This document shows, in pieces, positions 26,786 through 35,980 of a stretch of DNA of 64,000 nt. Position numbers and translations under genes: made by a program. Below the pieces are notes generated by a model. That model saw only the letters and a list, made by a program, of their open reading frames with translations, did not search any database and was not told the DNA's origin. Numbering within the stretch: the stretch's first letter is position 1; each line of letters opens with the position of its first letter. Where the stretch lies: contig NZ_CACSJO010000003.1 of the NCBI RefSeq assembly GCF_902706195.1, positions 62,001 through 126,000 of the forward strand, given 5' to 3'. The DNA is from Novosphingobium sp. 18050. GTDB lineage: Bacteria; Pseudomonadota; Alphaproteobacteria; Sphingomonadales; Sphingomonadaceae.

Positions 26786-27745
26786 TCAGGCGCAGGACAG
26801 TCCACTGCGGGTCGAGCTGTAAAGACCGCCCAGGCGTCCAGCCGCCTCGGCCGCATAAGTCTCGCTGAATTCGGCCAGCGCGATGCAGGCGCGCTTGGTG
26901 TCCTTGAGCTGCTTCATCGAGACGGCAAGGTAGAGCAGACTGTCGGAAGCACGGTCGCCGCGCTTGTCGGCCTGGAAGTTCTGGAGGAACCACTTGGCTG
27001 CCTCGCTCGGATTGTTGTCGTCCAGATAGGCGCGGCCGAGCAGATTGCGGCCCCAGCTGGCGCGCACGTGCTTGGGGTACTTGCTGAGGTACATCTTCAG
27101 CTGCTGCTGCGCTTCGGGATAGAACTTCGCTTCCCAGAGGCGGAAGCCGTAGCTGTACTCGTCGTCGCCGGCGTCGGCGCTCTGCGGCTTGACGATGGCC
27201 TTCACCGCCTCGATCCGCGAGGACGTCGCCGCGACCGGACGCGAGGGCGCCGCGCTTGGGGCCGCCGCGATGGGCCGGGGCGTGACGGGCGCCGCCGAAA
27301 CGCCGCCGCTCATCGCGTTGAGATTGCTCTGCGATGCGGGCGGCGCTGCGTCCATCGGCAGCGGCGCCGGCGCGCCTGCAGCGAGCCTGGCTTCGAGCTG
27401 GCCGATGCGGTTAGTGTTCTGTTCAACCTGCGAGGTCAGCTGCGCCATCTGCGCTTCCACCGCGTCCATCCGTGTGAGCAGATCGGTGACGGGCGTGCTG
27501 GCGGGCTGGCCGGGGGCGGTGACAGGGGCCGGCTTCGAGGTGATCTCGGGCTCGAAGAACTTGCCGTCCGCGCCCGGGAAGACCTTGCGCTGCAGAGCGC
27601 GCACTTCGGACTCGACCTTGCCCAGCCGCGCGTTGGTGTTCGCATCCTGAGCGAAGGCAGGGGCCGCTCCGCCAGCGAGGATCGACACCGCCGCAGCCGT
27701 CGCCAACCAGCGTGTCGTGCGCATTGCGCCAAAGGTACGTTTCAT
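26786..27745 (-). CDS. cpoB: CpoB/YbgF-type Tol-Pal associated TPR protein
   Basis: The 319-residue protein has a signal peptide (TTRWLATAAAVSILAGGAAPAFA), a coiled-coil region (DLLTRMDAVEAQMAQLTSQVEQNTNRIGQLEA at about 88-120), a Pro/Ala-rich linker and C-terminal TPR repeats (YGFRLWEAKFYPEAQQQLKMYLSKYPKH, SWGRNLLGRAYLDDNNPSEAA). CpoB links PBP1B and the Tol-Pal machine at division. Start chosen at the ATG 27745 rather than the TTG six bases upstream. Other tol-pal genes are not in this window; tilS follows as in many alphaproteobacteria. Confidence 0.9.
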   Translation of the reverse strand: MKRTFGAMRTTRWLATAAAVSILAGGAAPAFAQDANTNARLGKVESEVRALQRKVFPGADGKFFEPEITSKPAPVTAPGQPASTPVTDLLTRMDAVEAQMAQLTSQVEQNTNRIGQLEARLAAGAPAPLPMDAAPPASQSNLNAMSGGVSAAPVTPRPIAAAPSAAPSRPVAATSSRIEAVKAIVKPQSADAGDDEYSYGFRLWEAKFYPEAQQQLKMYLSKYPKHVRASWGRNLLGRAYLDDNNPSEAAKWFLQNFQADKRGDRASDSLLYLAVSMKQLKDTKRACIALAEFSETYAAEAAGRLGGLYSSTRSGLSCA

Positions 27746-27872
27746 CGCCAAATCAACTCCGTGCCGGAAAATCGCGAGCCGCAGCTATGGCAGCGGCCGG
27801 CGGAACCGGGAATTAACCAGTGGACTGGTCCGGGCGTGTTGCCTGAAACAGCCCCCGCCTGTCGAGGCAGTG

Positions 27873-28748
27873 CTAGTTGGAAACCGTGGAAATCGGCGCA
27901 GGCGCTGCCCCCGGCTGACCGGTGCCGGTTGCCGCCGGTGCAGGCACCGCAACAGGCGCGGTAGCCGGATTGGCGCGGGCAAGCAGGTCTGCCGCGACAA
28001 GCGAAACGCCCGTCACCAACTGCGGCTTGTCCGAAAGCGGCGGCAGCGCCTTGCCGCCGACCGAAATCTGCAAGGCATCGGGGCGGCCGGTGCGCAGCTT
28101 CAGCCCGGCAACGCCTGCCGGCGCGGTCCAGCTCTCACCCTTGGCGAGTTCCTTCTGCAGTACCTGCGCCCCAGTGCCATCCGTAACCTTGAGCCAAACC
28201 TTATCGCCTGTCGCCGTCAAAACCACCGGGCCGTTCGTGGGCGCGAGCGGCGGAGGAGGCGGGGCGGACGCTACCGGCGCAGCGGTTTGCGCCGGCTTGT
28301 CGGCGATGAGATCGGGCAGCGCGCCCTGCGGCGAAAGGAAGCTGCTCCAGAACACCAGGAGGACCACGACCGCAACCAGCACGCCCGCTGCGGCAACCCA
28401 GGCGAGACGCCGGGTGGGCACGCGCGCGGGATCGCCCGGTTCGAAGATGGGGACAGTTTCGTGCCGCTCGGGCATCTCGGCTTCAAGCTGTTCGCGGATC
28501 TTCGCCGCGATCACTTTTTCGTCGAGGCCGACGGCGCGGGCATAGGCACGCGCGAAGCCTACCGCGTAAGTGCGCGCGGCGAGATCGCCCAGCCGGTCCT
28601 CCTCGATGGCGAAGAGATGACGTTCGGCGACCTTGGTCTGCGAGGCGATGTCGGCACGGCTGAGGCCGGCAGCTTCACGCGCCGCGCGAAGCTGGGCTCC
28701 GGCGCTCTGCGACTCTCGCGCATGACCTTGGGATTCGACGTTTTCCAT
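27873..28748 (-). CDS. RodZ-like helix-turn-helix membrane protein with DUF4115
   Basis: The 291-residue protein has an N-terminal HTH (about 17-75, LRAAREAAGLSRADIASQTKVAERHLFAIEEDR), a juxtamembrane stretch, one transmembrane helix (115-134), a Pro/Ala linker and a C-terminal DUF4115 domain (KVWLKVTDGTGAQVLQKELAKGESW). This is the architecture of RodZ, which tethers MreB to the membrane for rod shape. The ATG at 28748 gives an acidic start, while the frame open further upstream gives an unsuited N-terminus. Other cell-shape genes are not adjacent, so the name rodZ is not assigned firmly. Confidence 0.85.
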   Translation of the reverse strand: MENVESQGHARESQSAGAQLRAAREAAGLSRADIASQTKVAERHLFAIEEDRLGDLAARTYAVGFARAYARAVGLDEKVIAAKIREQLEAEMPERHETVPIFEPGDPARVPTRRLAWVAAAGVLVAVVVLLVFWSSFLSPQGALPDLIADKPAQTAAPVASAPPPPPLAPTNGPVVLTATGDKVWLKVTDGTGAQVLQKELAKGESWTAPAGVAGLKLRTGRPDALQISVGGKALPPLSDKPQLVTGVSLVAADLLARANPATAPVAVPAPAATGTGQPGAAPAPISTVSN

Positions 28749-28944
28749 TCTGCTCCAGAAGGGTGTGGTAAATGCGACCTGACCCGTAACTAACCAAACC
28801 GTCTGACGAGGCAAAGTCAATCAGCGCACCGTCAATCGCTTGAAAATTATGAGGCCAAAACTGCACTTTGCGCGATTTCAGGAGAACAACTAGCGAACCT
28901 GCCCTCTACAACCGGCCTTGGACAGGCCCGCTCCAACTGCTCCC

Positions 28945-31218
28945 TCAGTCGACATGAATATCGCGCTGTGCCGCCCAGGCGACCATCTCGGCACGCAGGT
29001 CGGCGGGCGGTGCGGCCATCCAGCCATCCATGGCGGCGGTGATCTCGGCCAGGTCCACCTTGCCAACCAGTTCCTTGATCGGGCCGACCGCTGCCGGGGT
29101 GATCGACAGGCGCCGGATACCCAGCCCCAGCAGCGCCAGCGCTTCCAGACGGCGCCCGCCCATTTCACCACAGACGCTGATGTCCACCTTCGTGCCGGCA
29201 AGAGTGCCTACCACCCGCTTCAGGAACCTGAGGATCGCCGGGCTGAGCCAGTCGTAACGTTCCGCCAGCTTGGGGTTGGAACGGTCGGCGGCGAACAGGA
29301 ACTGGGTGAGGTCGTTAGTGCCGATCGAGAGGAACGAAATCTTCGGCGCCAGCAGGTCGAGCTGTTCGGCCAGCGCCGGCACTTCGAGCATCACGCCGTA
29401 ACGGATCGCGTCCGGCAGCACTTTCTTGCGCTGGCGCAGATAGGCAAGCTGGCCTTCGAACACGGCCTTGGCAGCGTCGAACTCCCACGGCTCCGCGACC
29501 ATCGGAAACATGACGTTGAGCTTGCGGCCTGCGGCAGCCTCGAGCAGCGCGCGGGCCTGAACCTTGAGCAGACCGTCGCGTTCGAGCGCAACGCGCAGCG
29601 CGCGCCAGCCCATCGCCGGGTTCTCCTCACCCTCGCCGTCGTCGTGACGAAGGTAGGGCAGCGTCTTGTCGCCGCCGATATCGACCGTGCGGAACACGAC
29701 GGCACGCTCTCCGGCGGCGTCCATGACATCCCGGTAGAGGCGGGTCTGCTTCTCGCGCTGGGGCAGCGTGGCAGAGACGAGGAACTGGAACTCGGTGCGG
29801 AACAGACCAATGCCATCGGCGCCGGTGAGGTTGAGGTTGGCGACATCGTCGCGCAGCCCGGCGTTGATCATCACGTTGATCCGGGCGCCGTCGCGCGTGG
29901 TCGCCTGCACGTCGCGCAGACCGGCATAAACAGCCTGACGTTCACGGCTCCTGGCAAATCGGGCGTCGAACGCCTCCAGCGAGCCGGGCGAGGGACGCAC
30001 GATGGCGGTGGCCTGATCGGCATCAAGCAGGATCTGGTCGCCTTCGCGCACGACGCCGCGCAGGCCGCGCACGCGGCCCAGCACCGGCACGCCCATGGCA
30101 CGCGCGACAATGACGACGTGGCTGGTGAGCGAGCCTTCCTCAAGGACAACGCCCTTGAGCCGCCGCCGGTCGTATTCGAGGAGTTCAGCAGGACCGAGGT
30201 TACGCGCGATCAGGATCGCATCGTTGCGCAGGCCCATCGAGGCCGCCGTGCCGATCTGGCCCGAAACGATGCGCAGCAGCCGGTTCGCCAGATCCTCCAG
30301 ATCGTGCATGCGGTCTGCCAGCAGGGGATCGTCGATCTGGCGCATGCGCATGCGGGTACGCTGCTGCACCCGCTCGATCGCGGCTTCGGCGGTGAGACCG
30401 CTGTCGATCGCCTCGTTGATGCGGCGTGTCCAGCCTTCGTCGTAGGCGAACATGCGGTAGGTCTCGAGTACCTCCTCGTGCTCGCCCCCGACACCGAATT
30501 CGGCCTGTCCGGCCATGCGGTCGATCTGTTCGCGCATGCGGTCGAAAGCGGTGATGACACGCTGCCGCTCGGCTTCGGTGTCCTCGGCAACGATATGCTC
30601 GATCGTGACGCGCGGCTGATGGTAGACCGCCACGCCGAGCGCGAGGCCCTTGACCAGCGTGAGCCCATTCAGTTGCACCGGCCCGGTCTGACCCGCGCTC
30701 AGCGCGCGCGCATCTTCCTCGTCGATGAGATCGGCATTGGTGATAAGTTCGGAAAGAACCATCGCGACCGTCTGCAGCGCTTCGATCTCGACTTCTTCGT
30801 AGCGGCGTGGCTCGACATGCTGGACGCACAGCACACCCACCGCGCGTTCGCGCCGCACGATCGGCACGCCGGCGAAGGAGTGATACTTGTCCTCGCCCGT
30901 TTCGGGGCGATACGAAAAGTCCGGGTGCGCGGCGGCTTCGGCCAGGTTGAGAGTGCCGGTCTGATCGGCGATCGTGCCGACAAGCCCCTCACCCACGGCC
31001 ATGCGTGTGACGTGCACGGCTTCCTGGGCAAGCCCGCGCGTTGCGAAGAGTTCCAGCATCCCCTCTCGCAGAAGGTAGATCGAGCAGACCTCACTATCGA
31101 GGCTCTCTCCGATCACTTCCACCACGTTGTTGAGCTTGGACTGCGCATTACTGCGCGAGGCCATCACCTCGTGAAGGCGGGTGAGGATGGTTCTGGCTGC
31201 TTCGACGGCTCCACTCAT
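28945..31218 (-). CDS. ptsP: PtsP, phosphoenolpyruvate-protein phosphotransferase (nitrogen PTS enzyme I)
   Basis: The 757-residue protein has an N-terminal GAF domain (about 15-150), then the enzyme I fold: N-terminal HPr-binding helices, the phospho-histidine at His367 (LTSHVVIVARAMGVP), and the PEP-utilising C-terminal barrel (TEFQFLVSATLPQREKQ, MFPMVAEPWEFDAAK, FLSIGTNDLTQF). It phosphorylates NPr from PEP and signals nitrogen or carbon status. It is unlinked to ptsN or rpoN in the window. No start ambiguity is pressing; ATG at 31218. Confidence 0.94.
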   Translation of the reverse strand: MSGAVEAARTILTRLHEVMASRSNAQSKLNNVVEVIGESLDSEVCSIYLLREGMLELFATRGLAQEAVHVTRMAVGEGLVGTIADQTGTLNLAEAAAHPDFSYRPETGEDKYHSFAGVPIVRRERAVGVLCVQHVEPRRYEEVEIEALQTVAMVLSELITNADLIDEEDARALSAGQTGPVQLNGLTLVKGLALGVAVYHQPRVTIEHIVAEDTEAERQRVITAFDRMREQIDRMAGQAEFGVGGEHEEVLETYRMFAYDEGWTRRINEAIDSGLTAEAAIERVQQRTRMRMRQIDDPLLADRMHDLEDLANRLLRIVSGQIGTAASMGLRNDAILIARNLGPAELLEYDRRRLKGVVLEEGSLTSHVVIVARAMGVPVLGRVRGLRGVVREGDQILLDADQATAIVRPSPGSLEAFDARFARSRERQAVYAGLRDVQATTRDGARINVMINAGLRDDVANLNLTGADGIGLFRTEFQFLVSATLPQREKQTRLYRDVMDAAGERAVVFRTVDIGGDKTLPYLRHDDGEGEENPAMGWRALRVALERDGLLKVQARALLEAAAGRKLNVMFPMVAEPWEFDAAKAVFEGQLAYLRQRKKVLPDAIRYGVMLEVPALAEQLDLLAPKISFLSIGTNDLTQFLFAADRSNPKLAERYDWLSPAILRFLKRVVGTLAGTKVDISVCGEMGGRRLEALALLGLGIRRLSITPAAVGPIKELVGKVDLAEITAAMDGWMAAPPADLRAEMVAWAAQRDIHVD

Positions 31219-31385
31219 GCCCTGACGAGTAACGCAAAGGGATCGCTTTGGGAACGCAGCGGATGCCGTCGATTCAGGTAATTGGTATTATGTCGGGGAT
31301 CTCCGGTGCGACCGGTGCATTTGTGAGGGCGTAAAACGCCCCGGCGGCCTGGCCTTCAGCTGATAAGGCTGCTCAGGATCGGCGG

Positions 31386-31541
31386 TCAAAATCGCCCGAT
31401 CTCCTCCTTGAGCGCGAGCTTACGCTTCTTGAGGGCCTGGACAACCACGGCATCAGGCATCGGACGGCTCAATTCCTCGTGGATCTGCCGTTCGATGCCG
31501 GCATGCTTGAGCTGAAGAGCGCTGACGTGCGAACTATCCAT
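31386..31541 (-). CDS. DUF465 (YdcH-type) small helical protein
   Basis: AAGGAGGA lies 8 bases before an ATG at 31541, giving 51 residues: a helix-turn-helix pair (SALQLKHAGIERQIHEELSRP and VVVQALKKRKLALKEEIGRF) with the LKKRKLALKEEI signature of DUF465. The family is of unknown function. The frame is open 70 codons upstream without a Shine-Dalgarno, so the short form is chosen. One of three DUF465 genes in this window; it is divergent from the next one. Confidence 0.85.
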   Translation of the reverse strand: MDSSHVSALQLKHAGIERQIHEELSRPMPDAVVVQALKKRKLALKEEIGRF

Positions 31542-31700
31542 GGACGGTTCCTCCTTATGGGGCCGGACCTTATGGCGAACGAACTTGTGTCGAGTGACCC
31601 GAATTGGCGACTCGGCTTCGATGATCCGGCGCAAAACGGAAGGAACCACATCCGGGGCACCTTGCGAAGACTCGTAATGCTTCATATCGGTGAATCGTAT

Positions 31701-31753
31701 GAATCCTGCGCTGGGCAGGATTCGCGCCGTGCACTGCCCCGAGCCGTGCACGG
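31701..31753. repeat. Two adjacent hairpins between divergent DUF465 genes
   Basis: GAATCCTGC (31701-31709) and GCAGGATTC (31715-31723) form a perfect 9-base stem with a 5-base loop. CCGTGCAC (31727-31734) and GTGCACGG (31746-31753) form a second 8-base stem. They lie before the plus-strand DUF465 gene, in its leader or in the spacer shared by the two divergent genes. The role is unknown. Confidence 0.55.
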
Positions 31754-31795
31754 ACGGTCGCTCCAGCGCGTATTTTGTGATTGAGGAATTCCGGC

Positions 31796-31993
31796 GTGAC
31801 CGAAGAGGAAATGCGTAAGCGCCTCGAAATCCTGAAGATTGAGCATCGCGATCTCGACGCAGCGATCGACGCCCTGATGGGCGCCGGGTCGGGCGATCAA
31901 CTGCAGATCGCCCGCATGAAGAAGCGCAAACTGCTTCTGAAGGACCAGATCAGCCAGGTCGCGGATTATCTGATCCCGGACATCATCGCCTGA
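31796..31993 (+). CDS. DUF465 (YdcH-type) small helical protein
   Basis: GAGGA is 8 bases before a GTG at 31796, giving 65 residues of two helices: EEMRKRLEILKIEHRDLDAAIDAL and DQLQIARMKKRKLLLKDQISQVADYLIPDIIA, with the KKRKLLLKDQI signature of DUF465. Function unknown; small soluble coiled protein. The TTG at 31781 is also in frame but less well placed. Its partner on the minus strand is divergent at 31541. Confidence 0.85.
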   Translation: MTEEEMRKRLEILKIEHRDLDAAIDALMGAGSGDQLQIARMKKRKLLLKDQISQVADYLIPDIIA

Positions 31994-32175
31994 AGCACCC
32001 ACTCCGGCTCCCCCCGGACGCCCCTGCAACCTGAGATTTTGCGCCGATTCCGGGTAATTCCGGTTAACGCATATTCTCCATCAAGCGTGCCGATAGGGGA
32101 CAGCGGTTTTTTTGCGCCGGATTTTGGCCGCAGCGTAGTTGCCGCCGACTCGCGGTTCGGAAATATGAAACTGTC

Positions 32176-32643
32176 ATGTCCGAACCGGCCACCATCAATC
32201 CACGCATCGTCGAGGCGCTATATTGCGAGGCGCTGCTTCTCTCGGACGAAGTGCGGGCGGCCTTCACGCTCTCGGACAAGCTGGACAGCGACTATGCGCA
32301 AGACGAGGACCTCGCCCGCATCTCACTTTCAAGCGAGGGGTTGCGCACGACCACGCGAATGATGCATGCGATCGCCTGGCTGCTCAATCACCGGGCTTAC
32401 TTCCGGGGCGAAATCAACGAGATGCAGCTTCGCCGCAATGGCCGCCTGTCCCCCGACATGCGCCTTTCCGACTCGCAGGAGAGCGCCCTGCTCTCCCCTG
32501 CGACCACGCGACTGGTGGATGCCACGCGTCGTTTCTACGAACGGCTACTGCGCCTCGACCAGTCCTGGCGCTTCACCGAACTGGCCGCTCCCAGCGCCTT
32601 GCAGAGCCTGCGCGACCGGATCGAGCGCCGCATCACGGGCTGA
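32176..32643 (+). CDS. DUF1465 / RcdA-family protein
   Basis: The 155-residue all-helical protein has the DUF1465 pattern: NPRIVEALYCEALLLSDEVRAAF near the N-terminus, TTRMMHAIAWLLNHRAYFRGEI in the middle and EESALLSP-like ATTRLVDATRRFYERLLRLDQSW near the end. In Caulobacter this family is RcdA, an adaptor for ClpXP degradation of CtrA during the cell cycle. Sphingomonads carry homologues; whether this one does the same is not shown. It is preceded by an unremarkable 182-base spacer. Confidence 0.83.
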   Translation: MSEPATINPRIVEALYCEALLLSDEVRAAFTLSDKLDSDYAQDEDLARISLSSEGLRTTTRMMHAIAWLLNHRAYFRGEINEMQLRRNGRLSPDMRLSDSQESALLSPATTRLVDATRRFYERLLRLDQSWRFTELAAPSALQSLRDRIERRITG

Positions 32644-32717
32644 GCACACTGGCAGGGGACGGCGCCCTGCGCGGCAAGCGTCTCGACAGGCTGCCCGGCA
32701 AACCCCATATCGCCGCC

Positions 32718-33614
32718 ATGGACGCAAACCAGATCGGCGCAACCCAAATCGACCGGCCCTACACCGTGGCCGAACGCATCGGCCCGCTCGTCAGGCGGGT
32801 GCTGGCGCGCAACCCTTCGCCGTTCACTTATACCGGCACCCAGACCTACATCGTGGGCGAGGCCGGCGAAGTCGCGGTGATCGATCCCGGCCCGGACGAG
32901 CCGGAACACATCGCCGCGCTGGTCGAGGCGATCGGCAACGACCGGGTAGTGGCGATCTGCTGCACCCATACCCACCGCGACCACTCACCTGCCGCTGCGC
33001 CGCTCAGCGCGATCACCGGCGCGCCGATCGTGGGCTGCGCCCCGCTGGTTCTGAACGACGACGGCCCGCGCGCCGATGCCTCCTTCGATGCCGCCTACAC
33101 CCCCGACCGGGTGCTGGCCGACAACGAGGCGCTCCAGGGCAAGGGCTGGACCCTGCGCGCCATCGCCACACCCGGTCACACCTCCAACCATCTGTGCTTC
33201 GCGCTGGAGGAAACCGGCGCGCTGTTCACCGGCGATCACGTGATGGGCTGGTCCACCAGCGTCGTCTCCCCGCCCGACGGCGACATGAGCGACTACATGG
33301 CCAGCCTTGCCCGCCTCTACGAACGTGAGCAGGACGTGGTCTATTACCCCGCGCACGGCGCCGAAGTGACCAAACCGCGCCAGCTTGTGCGCGGCATGAT
33401 CGGTCACCGCCGCCAACGCGAGCGCCAGATTCTGCGCCAGATCGAATCGGGCCAGAGCCGGATCGTGGAAATGGTCCCGCTGATGTACAAGGGCGTCGAC
33501 GAAAGACTGTGGCCGGCAGCGGGTCGCTCCGTACTCGCCCACCTGATCGACCTGGAAAAGCGCGGCATTACAGCACGGCATGAAGACAACTGGTCGCTTG
33601 TCGCCCCGAATTAG
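32718..33614 (+). CDS. MBL-fold metallohydrolase (LACTB2-like)
   Basis: The 298-residue metallo-beta-lactamase-fold protein has the metal motif THTHRDHSPAA, IATPGHTSNHLCFALEE, LFTGDHVMGWSTSVV and HGAEV, with a C-terminal winged-helix-like segment (AAGRSVLAHLIDLEKRGI). This composition matches the LACTB2/glyoxalase II-like branch with endoribonuclease or hydrolase members; the substrate is unknown. ATG at 32718 follows the RcdA-family stop by 74 bases. Confidence 0.88.
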   Translation: MDANQIGATQIDRPYTVAERIGPLVRRVLARNPSPFTYTGTQTYIVGEAGEVAVIDPGPDEPEHIAALVEAIGNDRVVAICCTHTHRDHSPAAAPLSAITGAPIVGCAPLVLNDDGPRADASFDAAYTPDRVLADNEALQGKGWTLRAIATPGHTSNHLCFALEETGALFTGDHVMGWSTSVVSPPDGDMSDYMASLARLYEREQDVVYYPAHGAEVTKPRQLVRGMIGHRRQRERQILRQIESGQSRIVEMVPLMYKGVDERLWPAAGRSVLAHLIDLEKRGITARHEDNWSLVAPN

Positions 33615-33690
33615 GCTTTCAACGACAAGTATTGGCCAAAAACACTATTGGCTTTATTATCCGCCCTCATAACAGGGTGGGTGAAAATTC

Positions 33691-34425
33691 ATGGCAACCG
33701 CAGCCGGGGCAAAGGTAGCACGCATCTCGTTCTGGGCGAAGATGTCTATCGGCGTCAGCGCCTTCATCGTCCTGGGCTTCGCACAGTTCGGTCTGCGCGG
33801 CCTCGTTTCTTACACGAAGGTACCCGCGATCTTCCATGCCCACGCGGTGGCGATGCTTGCCTGGCTTGGCCTGCTGGTCACCCAGTCGCTGCTGGCGGGC
33901 CGTGCCGGTGTGGGTGGCGGCCGCACGGGCCTTACCCTGCACCGCAGGATCGGCTGGGCGAGTGCGGTGATGCTGCCGCTGATCGTCGTTCTGGCCAGCC
34001 TGACCTGCCTGACCGCCTTGCGCACCGAGTTCTACCCGCCGTTCTTCACGCCCGCCTATTTCCTCGCGCTCGTCCATCTTGGGGTAGTGGCTTTCGCGGC
34101 CCTTGTCCTCACCGCGGTCGCCCGGCGGGGGCAGGCGGACTGGCACAAGCGGTTGATGATCGGCTCCACGGTGATACTGATGGACCCTGCCCTGGGCCGG
34201 GTTCTGCCGATGCCTTTCATCATGCCCTGGGGCGAATGGCTGTCGATGGTGATCCAGCTTGCCGTCGTTCTGATCGTCGCACGGCATGACCGCCGCGTGC
34301 TCGGCGGGGTACATCCGGCGACCACCGCAGTGATGCTGGTGATCGTGCTGAACCACGTGCTTGTCGAACTTCTGGCGATATCGCCGTGGTGGATCGGGTT
34401 CGCCGGTCGCTTTACCGCAGCCTGA
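33691..34425 (+). CDS. Seven-helix membrane protein with conserved-looking histidines
   Basis: The 244-residue protein has about seven hydrophobic segments with histidines at helix ends (IFHAHAVAMLAWLG, LHRRIGWASAV, ALVHLGVVAFAAL, DWHKRLMIGSTVILMDP). This resembles DUF2306-like or cytochrome b561-like four-helix heme proteins, but no firm family call is possible from sight. Intact ORF, flanked by the MBL hydrolase and nadA on the same strand; the 92-base spacer ahead of nadA lacks a clear terminator. Confidence 0.72.
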   Translation: MATAAGAKVARISFWAKMSIGVSAFIVLGFAQFGLRGLVSYTKVPAIFHAHAVAMLAWLGLLVTQSLLAGRAGVGGGRTGLTLHRRIGWASAVMLPLIVVLASLTCLTALRTEFYPPFFTPAYFLALVHLGVVAFAALVLTAVARRGQADWHKRLMIGSTVILMDPALGRVLPMPFIMPWGEWLSMVIQLAVVLIVARHDRRVLGGVHPATTAVMLVIVLNHVLVELLAISPWWIGFAGRFTAA

Positions 34426-34517
34426 TTGCGCATTTTCCCCTTGGGTCCGGGCGCTCCCGCCCCTAGATAGGCGGCGTCCCGGCGCAAGGACCGGGGCGTA
34501 ATACCAGAGGGAATGCC

Positions 34518-35504
34518 ATGACCGTTATGCCAGCCGATCTTTCCGGCATAGACGTGCGCGCCGAGATCGAGCGGCTGCGCAAGGAACGCAATGCGGTCAT
34601 TCTTGCCCATTACTACCAGCGCCCGGAACTGCAGGACCTTGCCGACTTCGTGGGCGACAGCCTCGAACTGAGCCGAAAGGCCGCCGAGACCGACGCCGAA
34701 GTCATCGCATTCTGCGGCGTGAAGTTCATGGCGGATACCGCCAAGATCCTTTCCCCCAACAAGATCGTGGTGCTGCCCGACATCAACGCCGGGTGCAGCC
34801 TGGAAGATTCGTGTCCGCCGGAAAAGTTCAAGGCTTTCCGCGAAGCACACCCCGATCACATCGCGCTGACATACATCAACTGCTCGACCGAGGTGAAGGC
34901 GCTGTCCGACATCATCGTCACCAGTTCCAGCGCCGAGACGATCCTCCAGCAGATCCCGCTGGACCAGAAGATCATCTTCGGTCCCGACCGGCACCTGGGC
35001 GGATATCTTTCCCGCAAGTTCAACCGCGAGATGCTGCTGTGGCCGGGCGTGTGCATCGTCCACGAGGCGTTCAGCGAGACCGAACTGCTCAAGCTGCGCG
35101 CCCAGCACCCCAATGCGCCGATCGCCGCGCACCCGGAATGCCCTCCGCACATCGTCGACCATGCCGACTATGTGGGCTCGACCAGCGGAATCCTGCAGTA
35201 TGCCCGCACGATCTCGCAGGACACGCTGATCGTCGCGACCGAGCCGCACATCATCCACCAGATGCAGCTCTCCATCCCCGACAAGACCTTCATCGGCGCG
35301 CCCGGCGCAGACGGCAACTGCAACTGCAACATCTGCCCCTACATGGCGCTCAACACGCTGGAAAAGCTCTACATCGCCCTTCGCGATCTGACCCCGCGCG
35401 TGGAAATCGAGGAGCCCTTGCGCCTCGCCGCCAAGAAGAGCCTCGACCGCATGCTGGAAATGGCGAGCGGCACCGTGGGTAAGGGCGACCTCGGCACGCG
35501 GTGA
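34518..35504 (+). CDS. nadA: Quinolinate synthase NadA
   Basis: The 328-residue enzyme condenses iminoaspartate and dihydroxyacetone phosphate to quinolinate in de novo NAD synthesis. It has LAHYYQRPELQDLADFVGDS, the AGCSLEDSCPP loop, CPPHIVDHADYVGSTSGI and the Cys-rich CNCNICPYMALNTLEK; three of these Cys bind the 4Fe-4S cluster. GAGGGAA is 9 bases before the ATG. nadB and nadC, its usual partners, are not in the window. Intact. Confidence 0.96.
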   Translation: MTVMPADLSGIDVRAEIERLRKERNAVILAHYYQRPELQDLADFVGDSLELSRKAAETDAEVIAFCGVKFMADTAKILSPNKIVVLPDINAGCSLEDSCPPEKFKAFREAHPDHIALTYINCSTEVKALSDIIVTSSSAETILQQIPLDQKIIFGPDRHLGGYLSRKFNREMLLWPGVCIVHEAFSETELLKLRAQHPNAPIAAHPECPPHIVDHADYVGSTSGILQYARTISQDTLIVATEPHIIHQMQLSIPDKTFIGAPGADGNCNCNICPYMALNTLEKLYIALRDLTPRVEIEEPLRLAAKKSLDRMLEMASGTVGKGDLGTR

Positions 35505-35508
35505 GCGG

Positions 35509-35952
35509 TCAGGCGCCCGCCGCCTGCCGCGCCCACGAGACGATCGCGCTGGCCGGCATGGCGCCGGACTGGCGCGCAATCTCGCGGCCCTTGCGGATAA
35601 GGATCATCGTCGGGATCGAGCGGATTGCATAGCGCCCGGCAATCGCGGTTTCCGCTTCGGTATCCAGCTTGCCGAGACGCATCTGCGGTTCGAGCTGCGA
35701 AGCGGCTGCGGTGAAGGCCGGGGCCATCTGCTGGCACGGACCGCACCAGGACGCCCAGAAATCGACCAGCAGAGGCAGGTCACTCCTGCTCGCATGGGCA
35801 TCGAAGTTGGACGAATTCAGCGTAACAGGCCCTGCGCCGAACAGCGCATGACCGCACTTGCCGCATTTGCCGCCCGCGCCCAGTCGGTCGGCGGGCAAGC
35901 GGTTGGAAGTCGCGCAGATGGGGCATACGACGATCAGGCTGTCTTGAGGCAC
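35509..35952 (-). CDS. trxC: Thioredoxin 2-type protein with zinc-finger N-terminus
   Basis: The 147-residue protein opens with two CxxC zinc pairs (VCPICATSN and CGKCGHAL, about residues 10-36), then a thioredoxin fold with the active site WASWCGPCQQMAP and the cis-Pro strand RSIPTMILIRKGREI. This is the TrxC (thioredoxin 2) architecture, a cytoplasmic thiol reductase linked to oxidative stress. GGGAG is 9 bases before the GTG at 35952; a longer frame upstream lacks this. It is followed by the convergent nadA stop, 4 bases away. Confidence 0.9.
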   Translation of the reverse strand: MPQDSLIVVCPICATSNRLPADRLGAGGKCGKCGHALFGAGPVTLNSSNFDAHASRSDLPLLVDFWASWCGPCQQMAPAFTAAASQLEPQMRLGKLDTEAETAIAGRYAIRSIPTMILIRKGREIARQSGAMPASAIVSWARQAAGA

Positions 35953-35980
35953 CGGTCTGTCTCCCTTCCCGTAATCCGGA

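Noticed and set aside
28918..31281. Large plus-strand frame opposite ptsP (787 codons)
   Set aside because: His/Arg-rich shadow of the well-defined PtsP gene.
34056..35579. Minus-strand frame opposite nadA (507 codons)
   Set aside because: Covers nadA and parts of neighbours without a recognisable fold.
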